From Uranotaenia lowii (Eukaryota; Arthropoda; Insecta; Diptera; Culicidae), in contig NC_073692.1 of NCBI RefSeq assembly GCF_029784155.1, positions 240,207,756 through 240,271,755 of the forward strand: a DNA stretch of 64,000 bases. The letters run 5' to 3'. Positions 11,515-23,099 of the stretch are shown in pieces. The translations under genes and the position numbers were made by a program. Position 1 is the first letter of the stretch; each line of letters opens with the position of its first letter. Under the pieces are notes generated by a model. The model searched no databases. It was not told the origin of the DNA and worked only from the letters and a program-made list of their open reading frames with translations.

Positions 11515-12180
11515 GCTGATAAAGAGAAGGATCTAAAATCAGGCGTCGGGATCTGAATCCAGAATCAGGAAACGAAACTAGTTCAGTAACAGAATCCGAG
11601 ATCAGAATTCAAGAACAAAATTAACGAACAGCATCATCGATAATATGATCCAGGGTCTGGATCTGTATTCAGAACTTGGATCAGAATCCAGAATCAAGCT
11701 CTGGAGTCAAGTCCAGAATTTAGTATTAGAACCAGAACCTGAATCAGGATTCAAGATCCAGGATCAAGGATCAGGATCAAGTATTAAAAATATAGGTCCT
11801 TTATAACTATTCAAGATGAGATTTAGCGTCAGGATGCAAAATAAGAGTTTAAGATCCTGGATCAGAACTTGGCGTTAGGATGAGATCAGGATTCAGGATC
11901 AACAAGAATCTGAGGATCGGGATCCAAATTCCACAATTATTATCAGATATCAAGATTCAGGGGTAGAATCCGAGATTAGTATTCGGTTTCATTATGTTTA
12001 CTCTGGATTCAAGATCTATGACATGGATCAGGATTCTTGATTCAAGGATCAATTCCTCCGAATCCGAAAACAAGATCTAAGATTAGATTGCTTAGTTCGG
12101 ATTCAGGATCGGAATCAGCATTGGAATCAGGATCAAGGATAATCCTCAGAATCCTCGGTCAGAGTGAAGGATCACCATGT
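11515..12180. repeat. Cryptic repeat of GGATCAGGATTC-like words
   Basis: Degenerate 10-14 bp words such as GGATCAGGATTCAAGATCC, CAGAATC and GAATCCAGAATCAGG recur irregularly for about 650 bp. No fixed period is kept, so this is an old, scrambled simple repeat. The 115-codon frame from 12037 arises from it. Confidence 0.65.
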
Positions 12181-14080
12181 GAAGATTTTTATCCAAAATT
12201 GAGAATATATGTATGGTTTGAGCGAGCTAAGAGTCATTTTAGAGTTCAATTTCAACCTATTCCTTGGTCGATTTTTGTCCCTTTTTATTCGAGATATCAC
12301 CGAATCTTATCGTTAGGGAATCTTTATTTTCTTAAATTTTACAGTTTTATTTTGAAATATCAAAATAACTTAACTTGTTACTGAAAATTTAAATAAATTT
12401 GCTCCTTGTGGCATAATGATCAATTTCTCGCTTTGAGATTCTGTTTTGTATGTAGATTGCCGAAAAACTTACACTATGCTAACAAAAAGAACGGAGCTGG
12501 CAAAGCTGAATCCGTAAATCCACCAACAAAAAGGGGTTGGCTTTTCATCAGAAGCTCCAGCTTCTGTTTTCACCACTCGCTGGCTTGAATCTGTTTTAGT
12601 TGGTCCAACAATTCACTCTAGCTTAGCAGTTAAAATCCTCGAGTTCGAGCTTTGGCGAGATCTCTTTGGCTGCTGCTGAAATTCGGTCCGACAGGCGGTA
12701 ATTGAATTTGGAAAAGAAAGCTCTCCGTTTCCTCCGAAGCTGTCGGAAATGGATGCAACCAATCGCTTCAACGGCTTTCCCCTTCTTTCTTTTTCTTTTC
12801 ACTTTTGCTTGTCGAACATAAATTAAATCCCAATTAAAATATCGATTAATTTCGAATAATTTGCATTCCCGTTTATGCTGCTCTACTGCTACTGCTGGGA
12901 TGTCATAGCAGTGCCTAATTGTTATGGTACGTTGACAGTTAGCTTGTTTTCGATGCGGAACTTTTAAAAGGCGTCAACTCATGAGCAATGGGGTGCATTT
13001 GTCAGATGATTGTACGCTGGCATCGTTTACTGGATTTCTTCTTTTCGAATGAAATTCGTGTTTGATTTATTGAAAAAAAAAAAAAAAAACGTAATTCACT
13101 AATGTGCAATTATTGGTTCTGTTTCAAACCTCATTTGACTGTTTAATCTAAGGACAACGGAGTTAAAATTTTGTAAAATGTGCACTGAACTTAAAGTAAG
13201 GTCGAACAACCAATCACTGACGTAAAAACCAAATATCGTTGATCACTTCTTCGGAACAACAGAATTCATCTCAAATTTCCTCATCACAAATCTGTGGAAA
13301 ACAAAAAAAAAACATCATAAACTAAGGTCATATATCTCGGGTGTTACAAATCGCAACACTTCAAATTGATGCACTCTCCTGTTGGCCACAAACACGCGAA
13401 AATTGAGAGCAGCTGTGCTACACACAACAAGTGGGGACGAGCAAAAATCTCATCCTGGAAACACGACGACGAGTCACAGGTTTCATTTTTGGTAGGAGTT
13501 TTTTTTGTTCAACATTCAAAATTTGAAAGCACACGTCAACCCCGGTCAGTCAGGCAGCAAAATATGAGGAGCCAGCTCAAATACCTGCATGGAGAGGTGA
13601 AGGGAAATCCGAAAATGTCGAAAAGTTTTTAATGGCACCAAAAAAATGGCTATTGATTGTCTATGTCCAGATGGCCAAGTGGATTGTAGGCAGCGGAGAG
13701 CTAGGGTTTCCAGAACAAAGTAGGAGTTGAGAAATGTGGCTTCTAGTTGCATGCAAAATTTTTGGCAAGCTAGGCATATCCATTAAAATAAAAATGTTCA
13801 AAAAAATTCTACAGTTTTTCTACAGATTTGTGAAAACATCTAGCTTGAAGTCAATATTAAGCTTCTGTTAACGTGAAACTGAGCCTTACAGTCTCGTGTG
13901 ACACGAAGCATATTTAGAGCAATGGTTGATTGCGTGACTTAATCAAGATGGAAATCAATCCCTAGCCCCAAATATGGTAAAGTTAAAAGCTACGCAATCA
14001 GAAACCTGAGCTTATCGACATGGAAGAAACAAACTCGAGGCCAATCCGGTTCGGTCCGGCCCGGATGTTCGGATATTTCG
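12181..14080. other. Apparently low-copy sequence, no gene recognised
   Basis: Mixed composition with moderately GC-rich stretches (12600-12800, 13400-13560) and a poly-A run near 13073-13089. Short frames such as 13366-13632 show no domain. It could be host intron or intergenic DNA. Confidence 0.5.
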
Positions 14081-15318
14081 CCCGTGTTTATACACACTTA
14101 TTGCAAATTAAAATAATGCGTTATACTTATGTTTGATAAGTTGTGACCAGGAGTATGTTGATCCTAATGATTACACTGTAACTAACAAATTAAAATTAAA
14201 ACCAACATAAAACTACACAATACTCGAAACACTTAAAAATTTTCTTCGGAACACGTTTCTTGAGACGTCGAAGTCGAAAGTTCGGAAAACCGATTAAAAG
14301 TTTTTAGAATGCCGATAAAAACGCTGTTAGCCCCGTAATTGTTCAGGCGAATGGGAATGTACAGCTGCAGGTTCTGGTTTCGCAATCCTCGGGGTCGTAC
14401 GCTGAGAGGTATGGCCTCTAACAGCTCGGGGCAGTCGATTCTAGATGTGAGAAGGTCCGCGACAACTACAACACGAGTAGCATTTCGGCCTATGAGACGG
14501 CAGCGGTTTTCATAGCTTGGTAGCCGGATCTTGCCAGTTTAGGTGCCGTAGAGCGTACCGCAAGAAGCACCGCTGGATAGCCTCGATTCTTTCAGCTCCG
14601 TTCTGGTAAAAAGGGCACCAAACAGCTGAAGCGTACTCGAGAATAGAACGAACTATGCAACAATAAAGACTTTTCAGGTAATATACGTCTTTGAGGACGA
14701 AACAAGAATCCAAGGCTTCGAGAAGCTTTGTCAACAATATAATTCGTATAAGTCTTAAACTCCAACCGTCGGTCGAGAATAACGCCCAGAGCGTTGATGT
14801 GGTCCATCCGGATGATGGTTTCGTCTGCAAGAGTGTACATGAAGAGGGTGCCGCTTACGGGAAGACGATATTACCGAGCATTTACTACGGTTCAAGGGCA
14901 AGCAATTAATGTAGCAACAGTGAGCAAAAGCGGTGAATTGCTGTTGTAGGAAGTTGATGTCGTCTTGGTCGTTTATGGTTTGAAAAAGTTTCATGTCATC
15001 GGCATAAGCGAGCTTTGTGCCGCCGATGAGCGAGAGTACATCATTAAAATAGATCACGGAAATGATCGATCCCAACTGACTTCCTTGGGGCACTCCTGAA
15101 GAGGCAACGAAATGCATAGAAAAGGATTCGCCAGTACAAACGGATTACTTTTCGTCCCATTGAGTAGCTCCGCAACCAATCCAATAGGGAACTACAGAAG
15201 CCTAAACGTTCGAGCTTTGCGAATGCAATATTCACCTTATCAAACGCCGCAGAGAGATCTGTGTAAATGGCGTCAGTTTGTGTTTTCATGGCAAAGTTGT
15301 TCTGCACGAACGATGTAG

Positions 15319-16241
15319 GGGGAAGTGTTCCTAAATGCGCATATTGGGTAATATGCGCATACAGCCGATAGACGATATGGCTGGAGATTCATCATATCTA
15401 TTCAGTGCAGTTTGAGGGTAATACGCTTTTAACACATGGCATGAAAAAATTAAATTGTTATATGAAGTCAAAAAAATTTAAAAATTCAAACAAGATTTTT
15501 GTCAGTTTTGTTCTAATATATTGAACTTTAATTATCATGCGTTCAGATTCTGTGAACAACAATTTCAATGGTATTTCTTTCTTATTCATCTGAAAATCGG
15601 AAATTTAACAAATTTAAGCTTTTGGCAAAGTTGTAAATGTTAAGATATTGGAATAAGAGACAGGTTCTGAATGCCCATATCAAGGCGGGTAAAATGCCTA
15701 TATCAAGAAAAATAGATTAGTCTTATAAATTTTTTACTTTTTATCATTTAAACATTAAATCTACGCTCGAATCACCATCTTAGAGCGAAAAAAGAAGAAC
15801 TTCATACTGATCCGATAAAAATACGATATGAACAAAATATTACCATGAAATATGGCCTTATGGCATACCTAACTTTGTTTCATGCAAAAAAAACTAGTGA
15901 TCTAAAAATTTTCACTAAAATTTCGGCCTTGACGTATGCTTAACATCCGTTTCTAATATTTTCAATTGAATAATATCAAAATATTGCAAGTGTTAATGAA
16001 ATATAGCTTAAAACATAAATATGCGCATTTAGCCCGCCAGTTTCGGAAATCGGCTATTTTGACTTCTTTTATTATAAAATTATTTTCACAAAAACTGTAA
16101 GAGATTTTAACAGAAAAAATGCTCTAACGTATACAAAACAGATGTCCGCTCATGTGTATATTGTTTTCAGACTCTTATCTATTGGAATATGGAAGAAAAT
16201 GAGTGCTTTCCTTAATATGCGCATATAACCCGCCTCTCCCC
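15319..16241. mobile_element. TA-flanked MITE with GGGGGAAGTG end, inside the LINE
   Basis: TA duplications lie at 15317-15318 and 16242-16243. The left end reads GGGGGAAGTGTTCCTAAATG, and the right end reverse complemented reads GGGGAGAGGCGGGTTATATG. Both lead into ATGCGCATAT palindromes. It is 923 bp and encodes no transposase. Removing the element plus one TA joins ...TTTNIL to ...FVQNNFAMKTQT in frame in the LINE reverse transcriptase, which proves the boundaries and the insertion direction of events. Confidence 0.92.
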
Positions 16242-16395
16242 TAATACTTAGTATGTTTGTAGTCGTGGATCGTTTAGGCATAAGCCCGTGCTGATGGTTG
16301 GAGAAGTGATGAGAAGAAATGAGAAAATTGGATCCACAAAAACCAATTAAAACAGTTTGACTATCGCGCTTAGAGCGGAGATCTCGCAGTAGTTA

Positions 16396-17248
16396 GGGGA
16401 ACATGCCCTATTATGCGCCACCTAAGCGAATCGCTGATTTTCTGTGTATTCCACGTACAAATTGTGTTAAAAATGGGTGTAATCGTTGAAGAAAAGTGTT
16501 TTCTACAAATTCCTATGATTTTTCATTACTCAAATTGCTATAGTTTCTCCAAAAACATGATTTTTAAAAACCATATTCAAAGCCACAGAACGAAACTGTG
16601 TTGCGAATACGCGCCGCTGTGTATTCAATACGCGCCTAGCAGCCGAACACACCCGAGAGCAGCCGAAGACCGAAAACACACCAATACATACAGACACTTT
16701 TACTGAAAAGAAAATCAAAATGGACTAATAGAAATTTAACAAAAAATGAAAAATAGATTTTTTGGGCTGAATTAACGCTCAAAATATGGCTTTGAACTTT
16801 TTGTTCATTTTCAATGGAAATTGGCCTTTTTGAAAAATTAATGCTATTTTCAGCCTACTACGATTGGCGCGTTATAAAGAGCGCATGGGCCGTGATAGAA
16901 CATACCCATGAAAAGCATACCTTAGCGAGTTCAGTATGATTTTTTAGCATAAAATCATAATTTAGATTCTCTTCTATCGATGTGTCAGAAAATATTGTCT
17001 TATTCGTTTTTCTCTGCTTGGTGACACCTTATTAAAAGTGTTTTAAAATTTAGATCAAAATGAAGAAAAACCTAAATTGTTAAATTATCATGACACAGGG
17101 GCATTTTAAGGAAAAATTCATACTTGCCATGACCAATCACAGCATTTAAAACAAATTGGTAATATTTTGCAGGCTTAAAATGTGTCAGATTCTTCAAAAC
17201 AAGAGTGGCGCGTATTAGCCACATGGGGCGTTATATGAACTTTTCCCC
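16396..17248. mobile_element. TA-flanked MITE with GGGGAACATGCCC end, copy 1, inside the LINE
   Basis: TA duplications lie at 16394-16395 and 17249-17250. The left end reads GGGGAACATGCCCTATTATG and the right, reverse complemented, GGGGAAAAGTTCATATAACG. It is 853 bp, with no transposase. Excision with one TA restores the frame HKKGDKRDVS|NYCEISALS of the LINE. A nearly identical second copy lies at 20582-21433 at an unrelated site. Confidence 0.93.
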
Positions 17249-17533
17249 TACTCACATCTCTCTTATCTCCCTTTTTGTGGACAGGAAACATGTGAGCTTC
17301 TTTCCGAAAATAAGGGAAAGATTGCGAAGTTCAGTGATGATTGAAAGATGAGCCTGTTAATGCTATCCTTTCAGTTCTCCACAAGCAACGATCTGTTAGG
17401 CCTGTGAGGTGTCAGCAGAGATGGCATACAACGCTTCAAAAAGTAGCTGGTATACCGTCCGGGCTCGTAGGAGATGAATTTTTTAGCTTAGCTGTCGCTT
17501 CACCGTCGACTAGAATAGCATTTAAAGATGACC

Positions 17534-18635
17534 CTAGGGGTGATATATTTCCGATAGCCCTGGCCAGTTGTTACAAGGAAATTTCTCCAGTCTCCAGTCA
17601 GAATTCGCTGTCAAGGAACATGTAGGACGGAAGCTCTGTTTTTTTCGTTGATTTTTCACGTGCTTCCAAAAAGAATTCGGACTGGTCTTGAAATTCCTTT
17701 GTAACCGGTTTAGGTAACTTAGGTAGCTACGCTTCCTGACTTTTTTATAAGAAGAGTTTTGTATGCGGTATTCACCCTTAGTGTAAGAGGATTTGGGCTT
17801 GTTGTAGTTTCGGAGTGCACGTTTCTTAGCTGTCTTCAATCGCAGTTCTTTAGTGACCCAGGAAGTCCGCAGATTTGTAGCCACCCTGCGTTTCGGAACA
17901 TGGCGATCAATGATGTAGTTTGGAATGTTCGAAAATGTCTCAGCAGCTGAGTTTGGATCAGAAGGATTGAGCTCAACTTCCCATTTGATGGACTCAAGGA
18001 CGAAGGAGATAGCTTTAAAATCCACGTTCCTGAAATCTTGATAGAAGGAAGCTGTTCTCTTCACGGGAGCATATATCCTTGCGGCATCGAAAGAGACCAC
18101 TATAGCTGGGTGATGTGGAACAGCTTTGACAAGGGGAACGGGAGCTAAGTCAATCGTCAGAATCCTGGAACCTTCATTAACGAAACAGAGGTCGAGCATA
18201 CGTCCGTTTTCATTCTCGATATTATTTATCTGACGTAGAGTCGCTGTACTCAGGGCGTCTAAGTATATGCTAGAAGATGCCGAGAATGAAGAACGCACAG
18301 GGTCTGGAAACAGAAAGCCACTTCGGGAGGCCGGGCATGTTGAAGTCTCCGATGACGAGTATCCTCAGGAAAACAAAAAAAACTGACAGGCAACGCGAAA
18401 AGGACTCTGCTGAAATCAGGTCACCAGAACGATCAGGAGGCACGTACACTACGCATAGATAGAGTTTCCGATTACCGAGATCAATGCGGGTCCAAAGAAG
18501 CTCCAGATCGTCTCAGGAAACGTCTTCGATAAGCGAAGCCGGGAGTTTAGCTAACGGCAAGTAACATTTCACCACCAGTAGATATTTGCTGTTCAGGGGG
18601 CTACAATCGCAACGAATCACTGCATAATCTGGGCC
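17534..18635 (-). pseudogene. LINE ORF2 endonuclease C-terminal half and linker
   Basis: An APE-like endonuclease nicks the target DNA to prime reverse transcription. On the minus strand I read DYAVIRCDCSPLNSKYLL, then LYLCVVYVPPDR, then the catalytic-domain block LVIGDFNMPGLPKW (GDFN at 18339-18350). After this comes a 254-codon open stretch (18298-17534) with the SSIYLDALS / GRMLDLCFVNE / DHPAI-like region (here PHHPAIVVS) that ends the endonuclease, then a basic linker. The N-terminal part of the domain is absent because of 5' truncation at about 18640. One in-frame TGA occurs near 18516 and the frame shifts near 18300. Confidence 0.85.
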
Positions 18636-18640
18636 AACAA

Positions 18641-20579
18641 TCAATCAATTAGAAAAAATATTCATCCTAGAAACTCAACAACAATATCAACAATACAAAA
18701 TTTCACAAAAAAATGGATTAAAAATTTCCTCCGAAAGCGAGGAAAAATAAGTTCGGTTAGAATCGATCACTACTTTCTCTAACAAACTTCGAGACAAATA
18801 AACACTTTTTCTTGCGTAAAAACCCACTCAATGATATTCTCACTGAACATTTTTGTAAGATACGTCTGACTGTCCGCTTTTAAGATTGGAAAATAATTTT
18901 GCATAAGAACATTGTGAGCTTCTTTCCATTTCCGTAGGATGTGCGTATAAACATTTTCGTAAGATACGCCGCTTATTAGAATATTTTTTATAAGAGAATT
19001 ATGATTTTTTTCCTTTTCGATAGGATGTCTTAACTAAACATAATAGAAACAGTATAAAGAAAAATAAGGATCATATTCAAAATGGCGATAAATAAGATAT
19101 GAAGAAAACTTATTTCATTAACCCTCTAATGTCCAACCCCGCCTTTATCCAAAGTTTACCAAAACTAGTGTGAAACTGAATTAAGCTGTAGATTTTGTAA
19201 TTTCTAGTTTTTGTTAAGTATTGCGACTCTAATGTAATTACACCACTAGGTAAATATGAAATGGTTTTTCTGGTTAATATAATTTTATTGCGAAATCTTG
19301 CGTTTATTAACTCAAAATCCAGTGCAAAGTTGAATGAAGGTGTTAGAAAATCTATGAAATGCAAATCAATAAAAGGTTCTTCAAAAATTTATTGTTTCGT
19401 ATTTTAAAAATCTAAAGATTCAAAAATGCCCCTAATTGTGTCAACTTTCCAATCCTCTTTTCAGAATTTATCTGGTATAATTTAAACAATATTGACAGTT
19501 TAAAGGTACAGTTTTAACATCACTTTTTTACTTGAAAAATTTCAAAAAAAAAAATATATATATATATATATCCTTGTGTGCAACCTAAAGCTTCTAACTT
19601 AAGCTTTCTTGGACGCAAAGTGTTTTTTTTCAGCATTTCGTAGTTGATCTACAGTTGTTATCAAAGCATGTTTTTGGAATAATGGAAAACTTAACTTTTG
19701 TAGCTGAATATTGTTTGAGAGACAGTGAGGAGTGTCAAATTGACACTCAAGGTCTGATTAAGGAGTTTTTTATCTAGGCTTTCAGGGTGCGTCCATAAAA
19801 GAAGTAATGATGCAAAACTAAGTATTTCATGAATTTCTTGAGGGTCCAAGAGATTTTTTTTTATTTGAATGCAGCCTTGATTTTTTTGGAAAAATAATTG
19901 AACATGAAACCATGAATAAGCAGAAGAATCTCTAGACCGGTGTCTACTCCATGACATAATTGAATAATTTAGGTGTTCAATAGCATATTTATCTATTACT
20001 CATTGGCAGACTCCCTCAAAGTTTTTTGGAGGTTATACGCTAATGTGTTACTGCTTTATCAACGGAGACAGTTGCCCTAACATTGAACGATTTTGTCTAC
20101 TCTAAAATGCACTACCATTTATCTGGTGGTAGGTATGCATGCCGTGTCAAATGTCGTCCGGAGAAGGTACCTAGAAATGTTCCACCGGTTGTTCTATCTC
20201 TTTCTCTCTTCATCCTACAACTGCTCCCAAAAAAAAAAACACACACATACACATATTAAAAAAGGCATTGAACAATGGTCAGCAACCGCCACACTCGGTT
20301 GACTTTTCCATTGTTATCTGTTGCTCGACAGACAGACAGAAAACGTGAATCGATTTGAGCATTGTAGAATAGTCGCTTTTTTGCCCTTGATCCAGTATGT
20401 ATTGTATGGGTATATCGATACATTCCCACGCCTACACTCTTCGTATGACTATCATACCTACCTATGGATGCATGATTCGGCAATGTTCTGTTATCCTTTT
20501 TTTTTGCCCTCCCCCCTCAATCTATTTCAGCAGTGTGTTCTTTTATACGCTCGATGGGTTCTGATCTGATTCCCTGCCG
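18641..20579. other. No gene recognised
   Basis: AT-rich sequence with a TA microsatellite at about 19551-19572 and an A/CA-rich run at 20228-20252. Frames such as 19691-19957 and 20093-20302 show no domain. Confidence 0.5.
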
Positions 20580-20581
20580 TA

Positions 20582-21433
20582 GGGGAACATGCCCTATTAT
20601 GCGCCACCTAAGCGAATCGCTGATTTTCTGTGTATTCCACGTACAAATTGTGATAAAACTGGGTGTAATCGTTGAAGAAAAGTGTTTTCTACAAATTCCT
20701 ATGATTTTTCATTACTCAAATTGCTATAGTTTCTTCAAAAACATGATTTTTAAAAACCATATTCAAAGCCATAGAACAAAACTGTATTGCGAATACGCGC
20801 CGCGGTGTATTCAATACGCGCCTAGCAGCCGAACACACCCGAGAGCAGCCGAAGACCGAAAACACACCAATACCTACAGACACTTTTACTGAAAATAAAA
20901 TCAAAATGGACTAATAGAAATTTAACAAAAAAAGAAAAATAGATTTTTTGGGCTGAATTAACGCTCAAAATATGGTTTTAGACTTTTTGTTCATTTTCAA
21001 TGAAAATTGGCCTTTTTGAAAAATTAATGCTATTTTCAGCCTACTACGATTGGTGCGTTATAAAGAGCGCATGGGCCGTGATAGAACATACCCATGAAAA
21101 GCATACCTTAGCGAGTTCAGAAAGATTTTTTAGCATAAAATCGTAATTTAGATTCTCCTCTATCGATGTGTCAGAAAATATTGTCTTATTCGTTTTTCTC
21201 TGCTTGGTGACACCTTATTAAAAGTGTTTTAAAATTTAGATCGAAATGAAGAAAAACCTAAATTGTGAATTATCACGACACAGGGGCATTTTAAGGAAAA
21301 ATTCATACTTGCCATGACCAATCACAGCATTTAAAACAAATTGGTAATATTTTGCAGGCTTAAAATGTGTCAGATTCTTCAAAACAAGAGTGGCGCGTAT
21401 TAGCCACATGGGGCGTTATATGAACTTTTCCCC
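20582..21433. mobile_element. TA-flanked MITE with GGGGAACATGCCC end, copy 2
   Basis: TA lies at 20580-20581 and 21434-21435. It is 852 bp and aligns end to end with 16396-17248 with only scattered substitutions and small indels. The two frames of about 97 and 119 codons that contain FCVFHVQIV and SSRTHPRAAEDRKHTN are shared because the DNA is shared. There is no sign that they are translated. Confidence 0.93.
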
Positions 21434-21435
21434 TA

Positions 21436-22530
21436 CGAACCCCTTTGATGGTGAAATCCAGTGGGCCGGAATTGAATTCCGTCGATGAATGCATCGGAAA
21501 GGGATATGTGTGACAGAACAGAGGCTGCTGGAACAGGGCACTTGGGAAGACAAAACAAAATGACGTTTCGATGCTGCTGCCATCAACCAAACTGAACCGA
21601 ACCAAACACTCACATCTGATTGGAATGTGTGGAATATTCTATTGTTCTTCTATCTTCTCGTGTGGAATTTGCTGCCATTCGCAGTGTCAGAATACAATGC
21701 GGGTGTTTTGATTGGTTGGGATTGAGTTGTTATAAAATTCTAGTGGCTTTTTTTTATTATCTCGGAAGATGAGTGAAAGGGACATGTTTTTTTCTGAATT
21801 CTTCCACTTTCTTGGTCTCAATGAGATTATTGAAATCGTTTATACATCAATCGAATCCATATGATATCTTTGCATTAATAATAAATTACCATTGAATTTT
21901 GATTCATTAGTTTAAAAAATATCTAACTATTTTTAACGGTCGCCATGGAAGTAGGATAGCCATCCTACATGCTTGCACGGTCTTTGAATGAGCAGTTTTA
22001 CTACAAAATGACCGGAGAAGTTCTTATCCTTTTTTTTTATCAAACGTTTGAAATAGTCATAAGAAATCTAGTGATCATGAATCGTTGGTAATTGGAATAT
22101 ATTGTCGAAAAACACTCTAGGTATTTGTTTATTCGTTTGTTTAGTTTATTTTACTTATTTCTTTTAAGATTTTAAAAATCAATTAAAACTGATAACTAGT
22201 AACAAACAGATTGTAAGAAATAACCAGTTATTTGAAAGAACTTTGGCTTTCATTATTGGGCGATAGCTCTTTGATTGAGAAATTTTGCTGTTTTTACATA
22301 TGATTTTTTAAAATTAGAATACAAGTAGGCGCTGATTTGAAAACAGTTCGTGCGTTTCCATCCATCCGTTGAAAAGTTGTTTATTTATCTTTTTCGACTT
22401 GCTAGACTTGCGGAAATTGGATGGCTGCTAGAATCCCTATTTTTGAGAGATTTTGATAAAAAAACGTCTTTTACAAATGATGTGAAGCGCTGAGAAAGTT
22501 GAGATATGAGTGTTCGGGTTGGCGAAATGA
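21436..22530. other. No gene recognised
   Basis: Unique-looking sequence, slightly GC-richer at 21436-21620; two overlapping short minus-strand frames there show no domain. Confidence 0.5.
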
Positions 22531-22539
22531 ACGCTGATG

Positions 22540-23030
22540 ACGGAACATGTGAAGCGAATGTGTGGGACAAAACTATGACAAAATTACGCCAAAAATATAA
22601 CAAATGTGAAAAAATTATGACACAATTGCGACCAAAATTATGACAAATGTGGTTAAAGCATGACAAAATTATGACAAAAAAATTACAAAAATCTAACAAA
22701 TATTACAGAATTTTACAAAACAATGCAAAACAAATCATCACAATTCTGTCGAAAATATGATAAAAATATGACAACATTTTGACCAACATATGAGAAAAAC
22801 GACAAAATTACGGTAAAAATATAACAAATGTGGTAAAAAACTAACAAAAGTATGAAAAATATAACAAAAATATGACAAAATAGTAATCAAATTAAAAAAA
22901 TATGAAAAGTGTGGAAAAAATATGACGAAAGTATGACAAATATGACTAAATTATGATTAAAATATGACGAAAATTTAAAAATTAAAAGGACAAAAATCCG
23001 ATTATGTCATCATACTATGTAGAAAAATGA
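22540..23030. repeat. Degenerate TATGACAAAA array
   Basis: The words ATGACAAAA, ATAACAAATGTG and TATGACAAAAT recur at a loose 10-22 bp spacing for nearly 500 bp. Reverse complemented, the core TTTTGTCAT is the unit of the 9-bp satellite at 43975-45956, so this may be an older or unhomogenised relative. Confidence 0.75.
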
Positions 23031-23073
23031 CAAATGTGTTTTTTTAAGATTGTTCTCATTTTTACCACATTTG

Positions 23074-23096
23074 TCATAGCAAGTTCACTGGTGTTG
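23074..23096 (+). repeat. Orphan terminal sequence matching the 41868 MITE
   Basis: GCAAGTTCACTGGTGTTGGG here matches the outer end of the fold-back MITE at 41868-42166 (GCAAGTTCACTGGTGTTGGG read from its right end). No matching opposite end is found nearby, so this is a solo end or a truncated copy. Confidence 0.6.
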
Positions 23097-23099
23097 GGT

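Larger units (their letters stand above)
14233..17533 (-). pseudogene. LINE ORF2 reverse transcriptase and C-terminal region
   Basis: This would have copied the element's RNA into DNA at the target site. Visible blocks in N-to-C order: SPDGIPATFLKRC-like start (about 17470-17435), a VHKKGDKRDVSNYCEISALS block spanning the second MITE, QHGLMPKRSTTTNIL just before the first MITE, TDLSAAFDKVN after it, GVPQGSQLG (about 15090), and the catalytic YADD at 14995-15006. The C-terminal block includes PSYENRCRLIG and LLTSRIDCPELLEA. Defects: a stop in place of the usual residue after AIVKLF, frameshifts near 17530, near 17385, and between 14755 and 14840, plus two insertions. The residual YADD suggests moderate age. 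CR1 or Jockey clade assignment is from general RT character only. Confidence 0.88.
14090..18640 (-). mobile_element. Decayed non-LTR retrotransposon (CR1/Jockey-type), 5' truncated
   Basis: The minus strand encodes, in order from 18640 down, the C-terminal half of an APE-type endonuclease, a linker, the reverse transcriptase with its thumb, and a typical LINE C-terminus. The ORF2 stop is near 14233, followed by an AT-rich 3' region. The N-terminal half of the endonuclease and ORF1 are missing, so the element is 5' truncated as is common for target-primed reverse transcription. The coding frame contains stops and frameshifts. Two MITEs (15319-16241 and 16396-17248) interrupt the reverse transcriptase; without them and their duplicated TA the element is about 2.8 kb. 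Confidence 0.9.
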
